This document shows, piece by piece, positions 43,022-57,570 of a stretch of DNA of 64,000 nt (positions are counted from its first letter, which is position 1; every line of letters starts with the position of its first letter). The notes under the pieces were generated by a model, which was not told where the DNA came from, did not search any database, and was given only the letters and a program-made list of their open reading frames with translations. This DNA is from Apostichopus japonicus (taxonomy: Eukaryota; Echinodermata; Holothuroidea; Aspidochirotida; Stichopodidae), in assembly GCF_037975245.1 (NCBI RefSeq), contig NC_092569.1, positions 35,775,668 through 35,839,667 of the forward strand. The letters are read 5' to 3'. Both the position numbers and the translations under genes were made by a program.

Positions 43022-46000
43022 ATAACAGGAGTGACTTTCCATGTGTTATTGGTAGGAAATTGCAGGAATTATTGGAATCCTCAATGAAAACTATACGTAG
43101 GTAGTCTTGTTTGCGTGGGGATTGAGTTGTGTAGGTGTCACACAAAAATGTAGATATGCTTTCTTTATTCTTGTGGAAAGCCGCTTTCACTTTGATATCA
43201 GATAAACCTGTGGTACATGCAGTGACGTAGCCAGGATTGTTCCTGTGGAGGGGGTGGGCGCTTGGGGGGGGGGGGCTTGAACAATTCCTGGGAGGGCGTC
43301 TTGTTACTACCTGAGTGGAGTGCCACCATATGGGTTGGCGCTCAGCATACGGGAAATTTTCAGCTATAAAGATCTCCTAGATCGTTGGAAATAACACTTC
43401 CCAGGCCTTGTAAGCTGCTCTAAAGTTTCACAGCATCCTTTATTTTGAGATCCCCATGTCTTGATATGGTCATCAAATAGTTTAGAGAAATAGAAGAAAA
43501 AAGACAATCTGGTAAGTTGCTTTGAAATATCATGACATATCTCGGCCTATGCGCTATGTCACGTCAGGTTTTTCAGCAACTATAGCCTACTATCGGTCCG
43601 CGGTCGAAGGGTCGTTCATGAGTGGTCATCATGGAGATTCGATACCATGCAGACCAATGAATGATATATTTTTCGCACAGTCTTGCAAGGTTTAAAGAAA
43701 TGGCTCCTTACATAGTTGGCATGATTCAAATTCATCCAGTGCAAATTCATCCAGATGCAAATTCATCAATATTATTGGTCGAGAACTTGCTAGAACAGTA
43801 AGCTGTCTGAATTAGCATCTTCAGATCGAATATGGGTTTGCTGAGTTAGGGAGCAATATGTTCCAAGTACAAGGACCAACCAATGAACACATTTGTAACA
43901 TAAGAGGCAGAGATAAGACACTTTAGCAGAAATCATTATGTCTTCTTTCTGTTTATTACTGATAAATGCAAATATTTTCATTAAAAATCAATATGAAATT
44001 TCATGTTACTTTCAGAAATATATAAACAAAGCAACTTCAACAACTTCAGCTCATTCACATTCATGCTATCAGCTAGAAAATTCACCATGAGGCACATTTT
44101 CAATGAGGCATTGATGTGAATACCACTGACATAACTTGTGCTATTCAAATGGATAAAGGGCTTGGTCAAGTCATGAATAAGGCTCTGCCCCATATATTGC
44201 ACATGTACAAAAAGGGTTACATGCAATACTTTTTTGATGGGGGAGAGAGGGGGGGGGAGATGTGGTAACATGTTGAAAAGACCACATCTTTTAATTTGTC
44301 ATTTTTCTTTTGAACATATGCAAATGCTAGAAATGAAAGCACTTGGAAATTTCTTAAAGAGATAGACAGTTGTTGCCCTTGCACTGCTTTGAAGTCTGCA
44401 CCACTGTAAATATTGTTGAAGGAGTGGAGTTCTGCGAATCTTTTGATAGTCAAGTAATAAATTTTTCTTTCACTGTTTGTTAAACAGCTCCTAGCAGTAA
44501 TATGCATTTGCACGACATTGTATCTGAGGTTCATTATGTAACCGGTGTTTTCTACATACAGTCAAATTAAAAACCAATGTTAAACTTGTTCACCTGCAAT
44601 GGTCTAAATTCAGAAAGTACATCAATATCATAACTCTTTTGCATTTTGTATAACGGTACTGAATTTGAAGTGGATTATATTTCTCAATGAATATAGCAAT
44701 GTTTTGGGTAAAAGCAATTAAAGCATCCACTTGAACTTCATGTTTTCCTTGCATTGTTTGCTACTTCCTCCTATCTAGTTTCGAAAGGGACATATAGATA
44801 AATGCTCAATACCTCAAACAACATTATTTAACCTTGTTTCCCACAAAAAATGTTCTGTCCCAGTTTCTGTAAACTACTCGGGATAAATGGAGGGGTGGGG
44901 GGGGGAGGTGTTGGACAGGTTGGGAAACTAAATATTTGACAGATGTTGTATTTGACAATAAAATTCACCTTCCAAGGAAGTAATACAGTTCTTTAAGTGG
45001 CATTTTATGAAGGACCTACAGTATGTAACGATAGCAGAATTGGTTATTGCCTCCTGCTGAAATGTCCAATAAAGACTTGCAGTATTGGAATGTTCATCAG
45101 ATTCCTCATTTATAGAAACATCTGTGTTTATTGAAACTTTCCTAGGATGTTGCCAACAAGATGCAGTTGAAGTCTACTGTACCTTGTTGTCAAAGGTGGA
45201 GCTCACAAAAAGTCCTATCAACTAGTCTTATTCAAGCAGTGGCAACATATGGGAAAAAAGAAAAGCAAAATATGGTACAATTTTGTTAATATTATTTTGA
45301 ACTATTTATCCCAACACCCTATCCTCCTTTTAAGACTTTTGCAAGCTTGTAAACCAGTTACAGCACTCATGCAACATGATATGACAAAGATTCATTGCCA
45401 GAACATGAAACTAGCAATTTGGAGTAAATTTGTTAAAAGAATGAAGTTAATACACTGAAATATTGAATGGGGCTCAAAAGAGCTTAAGAAGTCTTTTGAG
45501 GTACATTACTTGTTCTGATAAATATATTAATTGCCCTAAGATTCAGCTATTAAAGCAGCTACTAGTCAGATACTAGATAGTATGGGATCATGAAGGTTTT
45601 CAGATTTTACCTATATTGGCCTCAAATAACCTTTGACTTGGCTAAGAGCTCAGCACATGATACACCTGCATACAAACTTCCATTCATCATTCCAATATTG
45701 AACTATCATATTAACATGGCTTTCAGATTCAGATATCTAGTTATCTCACATGGGCTTCTGCTATACTGTTTATAGAATAGTACTCAATGTCAGAGACCTA
45801 TATGCACTACATATGACTACCAACTTTTCCTTGTTGAGTTAGATGCTCTATGTTACTCTACTGACCTTGAGTAGCCTTGACCCTCAATGAGGCCAACACC
45901 TACTGAAAATTCCAGTATAAATATAAAATTAATGAAATGATTCAGAAAATACTTTAACAGAAAGGAAAACTATTATAAACACTTCTGTTCATACTGACCT

Positions 46001-46346
46001 CAGCGTAAACAATTTAGAGACCAAGAACATATGGTATAATAACTATTAGCTAACATTTCTTCCTTCTACTCTGCAATTTTGAGAGAACAATAAGCAAAAT
46101 TGATACTGGCAAATGTAACATGGCAACAATCACAATAATTCACAAATGATGATGACATCAGAAAAAGTAGCAACCATGACAATGATGATGATTTGAAAAT
46201 CTTAATGAGCAATCCTAAATGTAACTAGAATTTCACTTTTAGTAGAGCAGGGTTCTCACAAGCACGTTCTAACCTGGCGGTGGTCGTGGTTTGAATATGA
46301 TTTTGCCTCTCCCTGCATGGTTTGAAAGTTGAGCGCCCGGGCTGAA
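43022..46346. other. Non-coding stretch
   Basis: No supported gene. A hAT-like MITE end fragment, CAGTGACGTAGCCAGG, sits at about 43220 and is followed by G-rich sequence. The frames at 43981-44534 show no family signal. Confidence 0.4.
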
Positions 46347-47690
46347 CATTTATGAACCAGGAAAAGCTTGCTGCCACTTATCTGGTCCGAAAAAATTATA
46401 GCATGGGGTAAATTTCCTCCTGGGTGCATAATTATCATAACAGTTCAAGAATTTTTACCAAAGGTGATCATATTTGAATATCTGGAGTCGGCTCGGACTT
46501 GAAAGGTCTTGGATTTGGCTCATACCAAGTGGGGTCGGACTTGGCTCAGACTCTGGCTAATTGGACTCGACTACAGCTCTGCCATAAATATAAAAAGATA
46601 ATGGATTGTTAATAATTTATTATATGATGTTGAGAAGGTAGAGACTTAGAAAGTTAACTCCTAAATGTAATGGATAGCATTAAACTCTTCGTTTCACTAA
46701 CAAAAGGATTCTCAAATACAGTACTAGCAACATTACAGCTAAAATAATGGATCACCAATACGATGCAGTGAAGAAAAGGAGTTTAATAAAGAGCATCCCT
46801 CAATGTAATGACTAGGATAAAACTCTTAGTTCCACTAACAAAAGGATACCACATGCAGTACCAACAAGAGGGATGCCCATTATATTGAGGGTCCACTAGA
46901 CTTTCTAGACCCAACACCCCCATTGTGGGAAGCATTATTGAGCGTCTAGTTAGCATTTATTGGGTAACTGAAGTATTGAAGGACCTTGGTGTCTCCCCTC
47001 CCAGTAGTTTTATAACATTTATGAACCAGGAAGAGCTTGCTGTCACTTATCTGGTCCGAAAAAATTATAGCATGAGGTAAATTTCCTCCTGGGTGCATAA
47101 TTATCATAACAGTTCAAGAATTTTTACCAAAGGTGATCTTTGGTATCTGGAGTCGGCTCGGACTTGAGGGGTCTTGTATTTGGCTCAGACAAGATGGACT
47201 CGGACTTGGATCGGGCTCTGGGTAATTGGACTCGACTACAGCTCTGCCATAAATATAAAGAGATAATGGATTGTTAATAATTTATGATATGATGTTGTGA
47301 AGGTAGACACTTAGAGAGTACTCCTAAATGTAATGGATAGCATTAAACTCTTCGTTTCACTAACAAAAGGATTCTCAAATACAGTACTAGCAACATTACA
47401 ACTAGAATAGTTGATTACCAATACGCTGCAGTGAAGTAAAGGAGTTTAATAAAGAGCATCCCTCAATGTAATGACTAGGATGAAACTCTTAGTTTCACTA
47501 ACAAAAGTATACCACATGCAGTACCAACATGGGGGGGGGGGGGGAGGATACCCATTACATTGAGGGTCCACTAGACTTAAGGTTTGCTAGACCCAACATC
47601 CCCATTGTGGGAAGCATTATTGAGCATCTAGTTAGCATTAATTGGGTAACTGAAGTATTAAAAGACCTTGGTGTCTCCCCTCCCAGCAGT
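46347..47690. repeat. Two-copy tandem duplication, period 669 bp
   Basis: CATTTATGAACCAGGA begins at 46347 and again at 47016, and both copies end with GGTGTCTCCCCTCCCAG. Within each copy a shorter diverged repeat of about 120 bases recurs (ACTCTTMGTTYCACTAACAAAAG), with one more partial unit near 47770. Confidence 0.8.
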
Positions 47691-47829
47691 ATAACAACTG
47701 GAATAATGGATTGGTGAAACAATGTTTATTTGATACAGTGAAGAAGGGAGTTACATGAATAATAGTTAATGCAATGAATATGATTAAAATCTTTGTTTTA
47801 CTAACGAAAATTATTCTCAAATACAGCAA

Positions 47830-50800
47830 CATAAGAATTTGTATAAATGGATTATTAATAGTGAATTTTATGATGCTGTAAAGGAAGAAAATTCATTAAC
47901 AAATTTTAATTTGTATGCTGCATGTCATATACCTGTCCAGAAACTAAAACGAAAAATTCAAACTCATAGAATGCACCGTACCTGGCTCCAAGCAATGACA
48001 TATAAATCTAGTCCTCATTATATCTACAGAAGTTGTTTGTCCAATTTTAATCGAAAGCCTTTCCTTTCATTGAAAATTTTGATCTTCAGTAAAAATATTC
48101 TTCTGTCTGCAGATTTTATTGATGACAGTACTTCCTTCTCTTGTGGAGAAATTCCATCAGCTCTCGTTAACCTACAATGAACCAAAACAACATATCAATC
48201 ATATGTCAAAGTTTCACTGAAGTACATTCCATGTAAATATTTTTTTTAAAGCCGCACATTTTGATATTGACATTGTTGCAAAAGGTACATATAAACACAT
48301 CATAATCAAGGTTAAAATGTGATTGTGTGTTAACACCTCAAGTCTTTGCTTCACAATCCTACCTACAATTCATTCCAGCCTGCCAGATGGCAGATTTACA
48401 GTACATTTGGTTTTCAAAGACTACACATAAAGTCATTTCAATTCGGATAACATTCTATGATGGTGGAAGTAGCAAAGTAAACCCAAAGGTTTGGCAGTGG
48501 ACTTGGTGGGAAGTGGAAAGTCTTTCTTACATTACTTTGTTAGCCGTTGCCTTAGATCGTTTATAGTTTTTGAAAATAAACAGCAAATTTTCATCATCTT
48601 TGTTCGTGTTGAAACTTAGTACAGTAAATTTATATTATGTATAGTGTGTGTTGATCAGACTTAGAGGATATTAAAGGGAAGACTTTAGAAAACTAACTTC
48701 AGGTCATAGGGATTTAAAATATATCTCACAGTCAATACTTACTGAATATTAAAGACAACTGGGATGTTTGCAATATATGCTTGTGGGAGCTCCTTATTTC
48801 CATATAAGCCATTTCTCTCTGCATCCCATGGTCAGCATGAACCAGCAGCTCAAAGTTACAGTATTTTGATATCCTGTGTCGACCTTGAAATTGCAGCCCT
48901 GTACTTCTTGCAATAAAGTGGAGCATATCTGCTGTGGTGTTCTCATTCTGCATTCATGCATTCCTCAAATTGTGCCAAATTTGAGCCATCTTTTCTGACA
49001 AGAGAATGAACATAAATAAGTCCAGATAATTGTTTCATAAATTGCAAGTGGAAGTCTTGACAGTGCAGTTCCCTATTTGATGTCAATACTTAGTGTACAT
49101 GTTGTCCAATATTCATGTCAGTTTAGTTAATTTAGCTATCACTTTTTTCATGGAAACCACATATGCAACAATTGAGAAAAATGCCACACTACTAAGTTTG
49201 AATATTGATCTATTATTTGGTATGTAAGTTGTACCCAGGAATTTAGCATGCAATCACTTCAAGAGATTGACTGAGTATTCATGCATGGTTCAATGCCTCA
49301 TCCCGCATGCAGTTCATTTACTAAAAAATTGCATGCACCCTAGACTATGTATACCGGTACATTTAGTCCCTCAACGTATCATTTGGGGTTTAAGCTCAGG
49401 ACTACTCGTGTACACAGACTTTGGCATTATGACTGAGTTCATTTTTAATGTTTGGTTTCAATGATGTTGAAACTTTCCACTCACGATGGCATATGTGTGC
49501 GTGTGCATTGGTAGGAGTACTGTGTTTGTGATCCTAGCTTGTAAACACAGTTTCTCATGACAGTAAGCTTTATTGGACAGATCTCATAGTTGGTACAGTA
49601 TGTATGTATAGATGCATCACAAGTACAAGAAGCCTATTGTTTTTGGTGAAGGTCAAAGGTAATTTAGGTAAAATGGTTAAATTGTGAAAACTCAATTTGA
49701 AGCATGGATAGATCTATTTATTGGTATGTCTAGGCCAGTGGTTGGGTCAACAGGGCAAACTTGTGAAAACCTTATTTAAACCATGCGTCTCAAAGCAGGG
49801 TACACTAGCTTGCAGAGATATATAATGTTTAGTATCATGTTATATCGCTACAGAAGGCTTTCAGTGGTCTTTTTAGATCCCCAACTGTCACTTTGAAAAT
49901 GTTGTTTATCACAGTTTTCAATAGTTTTTTGCTGTATATTATTAAGATACAATAAGTTGTACATGCAGCCTACACATATACAGTAGCATACATGTCAGAT
50001 TGACAAATTCATAAATTGAAACTTATTACATAATGGAAACCATGTGCAGTGCAGTTTGCATAATGGTGATCTATTTATACACCCAACCAGCTAGTATCGG
50101 ATCATAGCAACATGTTACCACATGTATGCATATAAGTGTTTTGTCACACAGTACAGTGCTAGCATCATACAAGGGAGTTTTATTTGTTCCATAACAACTC
50201 TGATCATAATAGCCTGTTCGTGCAGGGAGTTGTAATGGAACAACTCCCTGGTTTGTGCTATGGACATGTGAAATATCTAGTGCCTGTTGAACATTAGTCT
50301 TGTGCATTTTCATGTTACTTACTAGCACCAAATTACTGCACACAGATGGTCATTTTTAAAAGTATGAAAACTGAATACAATCAAGAGCTTTTATTTGGAC
50401 ATGATACCCAATATGAAACTACTTTAGTTGCACATACTGTATGTATGCTGGTTTTTATCATGAATGATTTTTATAGGAGCCATGAATTTTTTTGTATTTT
50501 TTATGAAGTAGGTCTGGATTCCCTTGGCATTATAACCTGATTGAAATTTAACCTCTGTGATTGCACTAATATGTCAGACCATTGATCAACCTAATTAATA
50601 GCTTTTAATGATGAAGACACTGATAACAATTTCATAGTGTGAACACAATGCAAGGTTCAATGAGGTACTGTTTATTTCCTTAAAATGCATAGCTGGTGGT
50701 TTTTCAACATACTCTAATCCTTTCAAATATGTTACATTGAATCTTTACACTTTTCCATTGATATATCACAGACTGTGTTTTTTTTGTTATGGGACTCCGT

Positions 50801-52740
50801 AACACTGGATCAAACCTAGCAATTTTGGACATAAGGAATTTGCTCTTTTTGCAAAAACTCCTAAGTGCTCAAGTGACTGTACAGTAGGTCACCCTGTGAA
50901 GGCATTGTGGGACTTTGAGGAATACTTTTGATCAAGCTATTACTTCAGCACTATTAACACTACCCACATCATAACGTTAATATCAAAATGCCTAAATTAC
51001 TTAGCCATGATTGCGTTGTTATTCTAAAATGAATACTCAATTGTTTACCTTCAGCCATGATTCATCCCATAGGTGCAGGGGGAAAAAACTCATGTTACAG
51101 TACAAAAATTGTTGTACACTGCTACACTGAGGCCCTGTGTGACTTAGTTCTCTGAATCAGAACCAATGACACACCACTACTACTGTACGCACAGGGCTAA
51201 GTGATGCACACTAACACATATAGAGAATATTGTGGGGATGAATATTGTACTGAGACGGCAAATGTTTTCACATTTTTTACTTTTGTAACTCGTTTATGGA
51301 ATCTGTCAGGCCCTTTCTTTTACTGTAGTGTTCCGTTTGCTTGTGTATCTGTTTTTGTGGAGTTGTGACTTTCTGACTGCCTTATTTTATGTCAGAGAGA
51401 TTGAGACATACCCAAAGATTTATATTTCGTGAAATGGTTCAAAATTGCATCGCACGAATGCAAGTTCTTTCATACTCCTAAATTGACACATCTGTCGATG
51501 AGCTTACTGTAGTGATAGCCTAAGTAAACATCCATTATCTTTGGATGCTGTTTGCTATGCTCTGAGCCTCTAACTTCAGAAAGGTCAGGTCCCAGAGATT
51601 AGTGGTATTATATTGAGGTAATTTTGGTTATTTTAGGGAGTAAGATTTCCAAATGCCCCAAAACATGCACAGAAACAATTTGATCAGCAAATACCTGAAA
51701 TGGATTCAAACTCATGAAATATTTAACTCTGCTTGGCTGCAAAAAGTTATGGTTGCCTGCTGTATAGTTGCTAGTACTAGCTACAGTAGTAGTAGGCTAG
51801 GTTATACAGTAGTAATAGTAGCCTAGTACTAGTAGGCCTAGTAATATTTGGAGGTGCGTCAATTATTAAGCCTTTACTTTAAAAGGTCTGGAAGATCACC
51901 AGGCTGCAAAATGTGTAGGTTGACCAGTCTGTTACAAGTATATACTTTAATTTATGTATCACATTTATATTCCGAGTATTAGCAAAGGCAGTAGCAGGCA
52001 GCTGTGATTTACCATAGCCAGTAATACTGATAGGTCCAATTTAGGGCTAACGTTAGGCCTAGGCTAGTCTACTCTAACTCTAACCATGGTCTTAATTTAT
52101 TTGTGTTCAGCATGAAGGTATTTACTCTAAATGTTATTAATATATCCGGAACACTTTAAGGAATTTACTTACAATGCATATACTGCACCAAAGTCCAAAA
52201 GCCAACTTCAAATGGGCAACGTTTACGGTAACCTGCGGCACTTTCCTTTGTAGACTACATGGCTAGGCCACATAAAGTAACGTTGAATGTAGGCTATTTG
52301 GGATAGTAGCAACGATACGATCCGATCGACTGCCCTGCCACCGAACACAGAAGGAACTGCTTATGTGTGGGGGCGTTGTTTCGTTACGTGTAAATTTGCC
52401 AGTTAAAATAGAAACTCTTATTTTCTTAAATATCCCAAATTAATGGAAGAAAAAGTACAATTACGAAGATTTCAGTGTAATTAGAGAACCCTTTAAGTTT
52501 CGGAACTATATATAGCCGCATTTGGTCAAAATCGAGGTGTAAAGTTGGGATCAACATATATACCATGTTCGTAATTCTGTTATATACCCTTCGGAATTAC
52601 CTCCACTTTTGAGGGGAAATTTTACCCTTTAAATGAACGATTTTTTTTTTGTAACTTCGGAATTGAAAAGTTTATGAGGTTTTCTCTTAACTCGAAATAA
52701 TCATTCCTCAAAGGAAGTGAAATTGATTGAACAAGAAGAC
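47830..52740. other. Non-coding stretch with one truncated MITE
   Basis: AT-rich, no supported exon. The frame at 47839-48180 (113 residues) has no recognisable domain. At about 51440-51872 lies a copy of the 35340-35924 MITE that has lost its left end (right end GTGCGTCAATTATTAAGCC). Confidence 0.4.
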
Positions 52741-52746
52741 CCTAGA

Positions 52747-52795
52747 CTTAGGTTTACCTGGTGTCAGGTAAACCTATCCCCGAGGTAAACCTAAG
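52747..52795. mobile_element. 49-bp remnant of the CTTAGGTTTACC MITE
   Basis: CTTAGGTTTACC at 52747 and GGTAAACCTAAG at 52784-52795, the same ends as the 163-bp copy at 34414, with most of the centre missing. Confidence 0.55.
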
Positions 52796-52832
52796 TCCCA
52801 GCTATTATGCGTTGAAGTAAACAAATATACCA

Positions 52833-52868
<36 letters not shown>

Positions 52869-52870
52869 GT

Positions 52871-55800
52871 ATACACTCTAAAATCTGTTGGGCAAAACTG
52901 GTTGAGCAAACAAAGCATTGCCCAATATGAGTAAATATTAACCAGCAACTGAGTAAAAGAAATTACACAGCTGATATGGGTAAACTTTGTTGTGCAAATA
53001 TTAAGATGTAGTTTATTTTTACTTTCTGTTGGGCAAACAAGCTTGATTTGCCCAATGTTGTGCAAAAACCATCATTTCCGCGCCATTACTATACTGGTAC
53101 TCTGCACGATGTGCATACATCATGAGTAGATCGTATATCGTGAAAGAAGTTACACAATGGCTGACGAATGTGTTAGCGCAATACTCAAGAGGTGGGAAAT
53201 GCCAGAGTTATGTGCTACATTTGAAGGTGAGCGTAAAGAAAAACAATCCTCTGCTTGGTGTGTGCATCGAACACTGCGATCTCTACATATCAGTGGTATC
53301 GAATGATCGTTCGTTCTCTCGGTGGTACATGTAGGCTATACCAGGCATACGTAAAGGCTACTAATACTAATTGTATTTCCAGCATAGTTGTATTACGTTA
53401 GGCTAGCTTGTAGTGAGGCGATTGACGGGCGCCACAGGCGCGCCCGCAAGTGTGTAACTAGGCCTAAGTTACTCACATTGTATTAACGTTGCGAACGCCT
53501 GTGTAATGCAGATCCTCGTCAACTTACGGTAAGCTATGCGTATGCACCAGGTTTCTCTAGCCTATATTTTGGCTAGACAAGGTTTCATTGTAGCACATTT
53601 GCGTTGTAAATCATAAATTGTACTCCGTTTTTTCTTTTAAGTTTCATGCGGCAAATGACCACATGAACCCTTATTAGCTTAACGTTAGACCTAGCCTGTC
53701 ATAAATTAGGCCTAATGTTAGACTTACACGTACGTTGTTAATGCTAGTAGTAGTACGTTCATACAGTAGTATGATAATGGACCCTTCGAAGTTCGAACAC
53801 TTTAGCACTAAAATGCTCCATAGCTCCAGAATTGTATTTGTTCACACTTCTTTTAAAATGATACTATCGATGGCAGAAGAAACATTCTCGTTAGAAAAAA
53901 AGGTGCTTCATAGGTTTCGTCAAATTGATCCTATTGTATTTGTGCCATGGTGAAATTATGCATTCGTTAGGGGTGTCCGAACTTCGAGGGTTATTCGAAC
54001 TTCGAAGTAGCCTAAGTTAGGCCTGGCATTTAATGAGTTCTAGGCTATAATAATATTAGTATAGCATAGAACATCTGCGCTCGTAATGTTATAGGCCTAT
54101 AATGCTGTTTACATATTTTTCTCTTTCCTACAGGTAGAACAGGACTTCGAATTATTACAAAACCAACTGCCAACAAATTATACAACAGAGTGGGATATTT
54201 GACGATGGACATCTTGTGCTATACAGGCGATCATCCCAAACTGGCCGAACTTTTTGCATTTAGAGAAGACGTTGGATGCACTGACTGATGGAAAGCCTAA
54301 TTTATTGTAGTCGTGGCCAGTGAATTCTTTGCTAGCTTCACTTAGAGCTTATGCCATGACAATATAGTTTCTCTTTCCAGTATATCTGTAAAGATGGGTC
54401 AATATTTGGATTAACCTTCAAAATATGTTTTTGGTGGTTTGTTACTTTTTGCTGTTTGTAGGTTCCACATAGGGTTTGAATAATTCCTGTTGATTTCTCA
54501 ACAAGTGAAATGTTGTTTGGTCAGCAGGAGTAATTACTGAAAACCTCATTATTAGCCTTGTTTACTCATTAATGCTCAATGGAATCTAATATTTGGATTA
54601 ATTCTACTGTCGATAAGCACAACTTGAAAATGTGCCAATGAACTGAAGCTGGATTCCTTATTTGTATACTTTTCCAATGCTGAGGAAAAGAAATTAGCTT
54701 GTTGTGTTGTGTACTCTTCTCAAGATGTTTTATGAGCAGGAAGATTAAACATGTTAAAACGTCTAGAAATTGATTTTTCCAAAAATCTTTGGACAATTGT
54801 ATTCAGATTTCAGTACGACTATGTCAATGAAAGGTTAGCACATACTATGGGCTTTTTCATATTTTCCCTTCAAAATCTTATAAAATTTGGCTTGAAGTTA
54901 GTGTGTAGGGTAGGTAATTAAGTCTTCTAATACAAATGTGTAGGCCCCCTATGAGTACACATGCCACATTAACTTTCATGTTGCTGTTATTAATGTGTAT
55001 GAGCATAAAGTTGTGGAGCACATTTAGGGCGGTGTAGATCCCTTGAATTTTATCCTCAGTCCTTGAAGTTTTATATGGTCAGACTATAGTGTGCCTTATA
55101 AATGTTTTTGTCGTTTATACCTGCAAGCATTCTCATTTCTTGCCTAAATCTCTTTTACAGATGAAAAGAAGAACTTAGCTTTCTTTCTGTTGCCATCGCT
55201 TTTTCGAGGACGTGCAAAGAAAAGCGGGTCTACTACGGTGACTAGTTGCCTTCAAGCATTCATAGACGATCAGCCAGTAAGCAAAATCATTAATTATATT
55301 TTAAGTAAAAATTCCTTTGGTGGTACACCTTTTGGTTCATACCAGCTCAGCTGAAAGTTTGTTTAACCTCATAAACTTGGTGTGTTGTTGTTTATAGTGA
55401 GCAGAAGAATGCTACTTATTGTGCTAGTGGTCAAAGGTCATTTGAGGTTAACAAGGGCCAAACACTTAAAACCTTGTAAATATGCTAACTTAAAGGGTGA
55501 AAGTTAGATGAATCTCATATGTGATTCATATATGTTTGCCAAAATGAGTACATGAATTCCATTGATTATAGTAGAGGTCAGAGGTCAGAAGCCACCAGGG
55601 CAATTTTTTTTTAATTACACTAGTGATGAAATGGGGGAAGGTTCAAACAATTTCATCGTCGGTATGTAAACCCTGGTCATAATAATGAAGTGATCCGGTA
55701 CTTGATAGTGCAAGGGAAAGGTCATTTGACATTAATGGGTGGGCGTTACACTTTGAAAACCTTGTCAAGATTACTATGTTGACTTTCTTGACCTGTTTTT

Positions 55801-57570
55801 TCTTTTAATTACACTGGTCCACAGTATCATAGCATTTTGCAGAAGTCTTAAAACTCTGTCTATCCACCTGTTTTTGCTACATTTTATTTGCAACTCGAGG
55901 ACTTTATTTTCTTTAATTTGCAGTCGGTGACAAGTGTTAGAGGACTACTGCAAGAAAATATGGAAGGATGAGCGACCACAGCCATTCATTCTGTGCTTAG
56001 GAGAGAAAAGATTCCCCTCAGCATTTTTTTGTGATAATTGAGAGACATCCAATAATGCAGTCCTCACTCCTAAAGGCAGTAGACTATTTGTTTTAAAGTC
56101 ATGTGTTGGACATTAACTTCCAAACTCAATGTGTGGGGGTTTGGGAGTTTTGCCATGCTGAGGTATATGAACTTGGTTTTATCAAAAGTCGTTCACTGAA
56201 TGCCTTTGGAGCTTTCGTAGCAAACAGAAGTGTTTAAGGGTCAAAGTGTCTTGGAACAAACTTTTCAAATAGTTTCTGTTATTAATCTGACATGTTTACA
56301 ATTTAAGGTTGCTTTTGTTTCATATATATATACATATTAAAGGGAAATAGTAACTTTTTGCCTTGGCAAAATGAACCTACCAAAAATCTGTATTTTTTTT
56401 GGGGGGGGGGGGGGGGGGGTAGGGGGTAGATTTGTTATCGATACAGTGAAATGTTGAGGCAGGGTTGGTTTATCAAACAAACATTCAAGTTTGTGTGTGT
56501 TTATCAGATCAGGTGCCAGCAGTGTCCCTATGATCACTTATAAGTGTGATCTTGAAGCTGCTTTTATTTCTAGTATGTAGAATCAATGTGGGATTTGTAA
56601 TCATTTGGCTTTTGTTTGAAAAGATGTTTAAAATTTTCAGTTCTTCAATCATCTAAGCACAATCAAAATGTTAGCAAAATATACGTTGGCTCCTTGTTAA
56701 AGCAATTGCAGATACAATGGTGTATCAATATTGTTTGGTTTGTGTGTCCTTGTTTAAAACATAAAATGGTTAGCTTCAATTGACTATATGTTGGAAATTA
56801 TCAGTGATATTATATTCACTTATTAAGACCAGAGTTGCTTGAAAGAAACCAACATTAAGCTGTACATGATTGTGTATTGCACCTGTACTTTGTGTAGTTG
56901 ATGTCAACATACAGGAGGTCTTCTGTGGTCAACACATTTCAAGAACTGAAAATAGTAAACAATGGCAAAATATGAATAGCTATATAATATTTTCAGCTTT
57001 AATAATGTCGATATGTGTTTATCCCCATTGTGAGTTTATGAAATTATTGCTTTGGATGGAAGTCACAGATCATTTAACTAGTTAAATAGAGGTCAAGCAC
57101 TGAATGCTGTGAGAATTCAAACTGGGTTTCACAATCTGAAGTCTGCAAAGACCAGAAAAAATAAAAGTATGAAACATTTATTACTTGTTTGTTCTTTATC
57201 ATTCTCTGATTAAGCTTTATAACCTATTAAATAAACCCAGTTGTATGAAAAATGTTACAATCCAATGTTGGTATTATATTAGTTAACCAACCACTATTAT
57301 TTTTAACTAGCTGTTGGGCAAGAATTATTGGGTAAAGAAAATCCATTAGTAAAAGGTTTTACACAACCATTGGGCAAATCGGTGACCAACATTGTTGGGT
57401 AAAGGCGTTGGGCAAAGGTGTTGGGTATTTATTTAACCGTTTGCAAACAAAATCATTAACCAACTTAGTTGGGCACTTTTTTGCCCAATATCAACCAGGA
57501 GGCATACGGACCCAACGGATGTGTAAATAATTGCCCAGGTTGGGCAATAATTTGCCCAACACTTTTAAGA

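Noticed and set aside
47839-48180. 113-residue plus-strand frame
   Set aside because: Lies at the end of a duplicated non-coding repeat region, has no recognisable domain, and no splice or promoter evidence.
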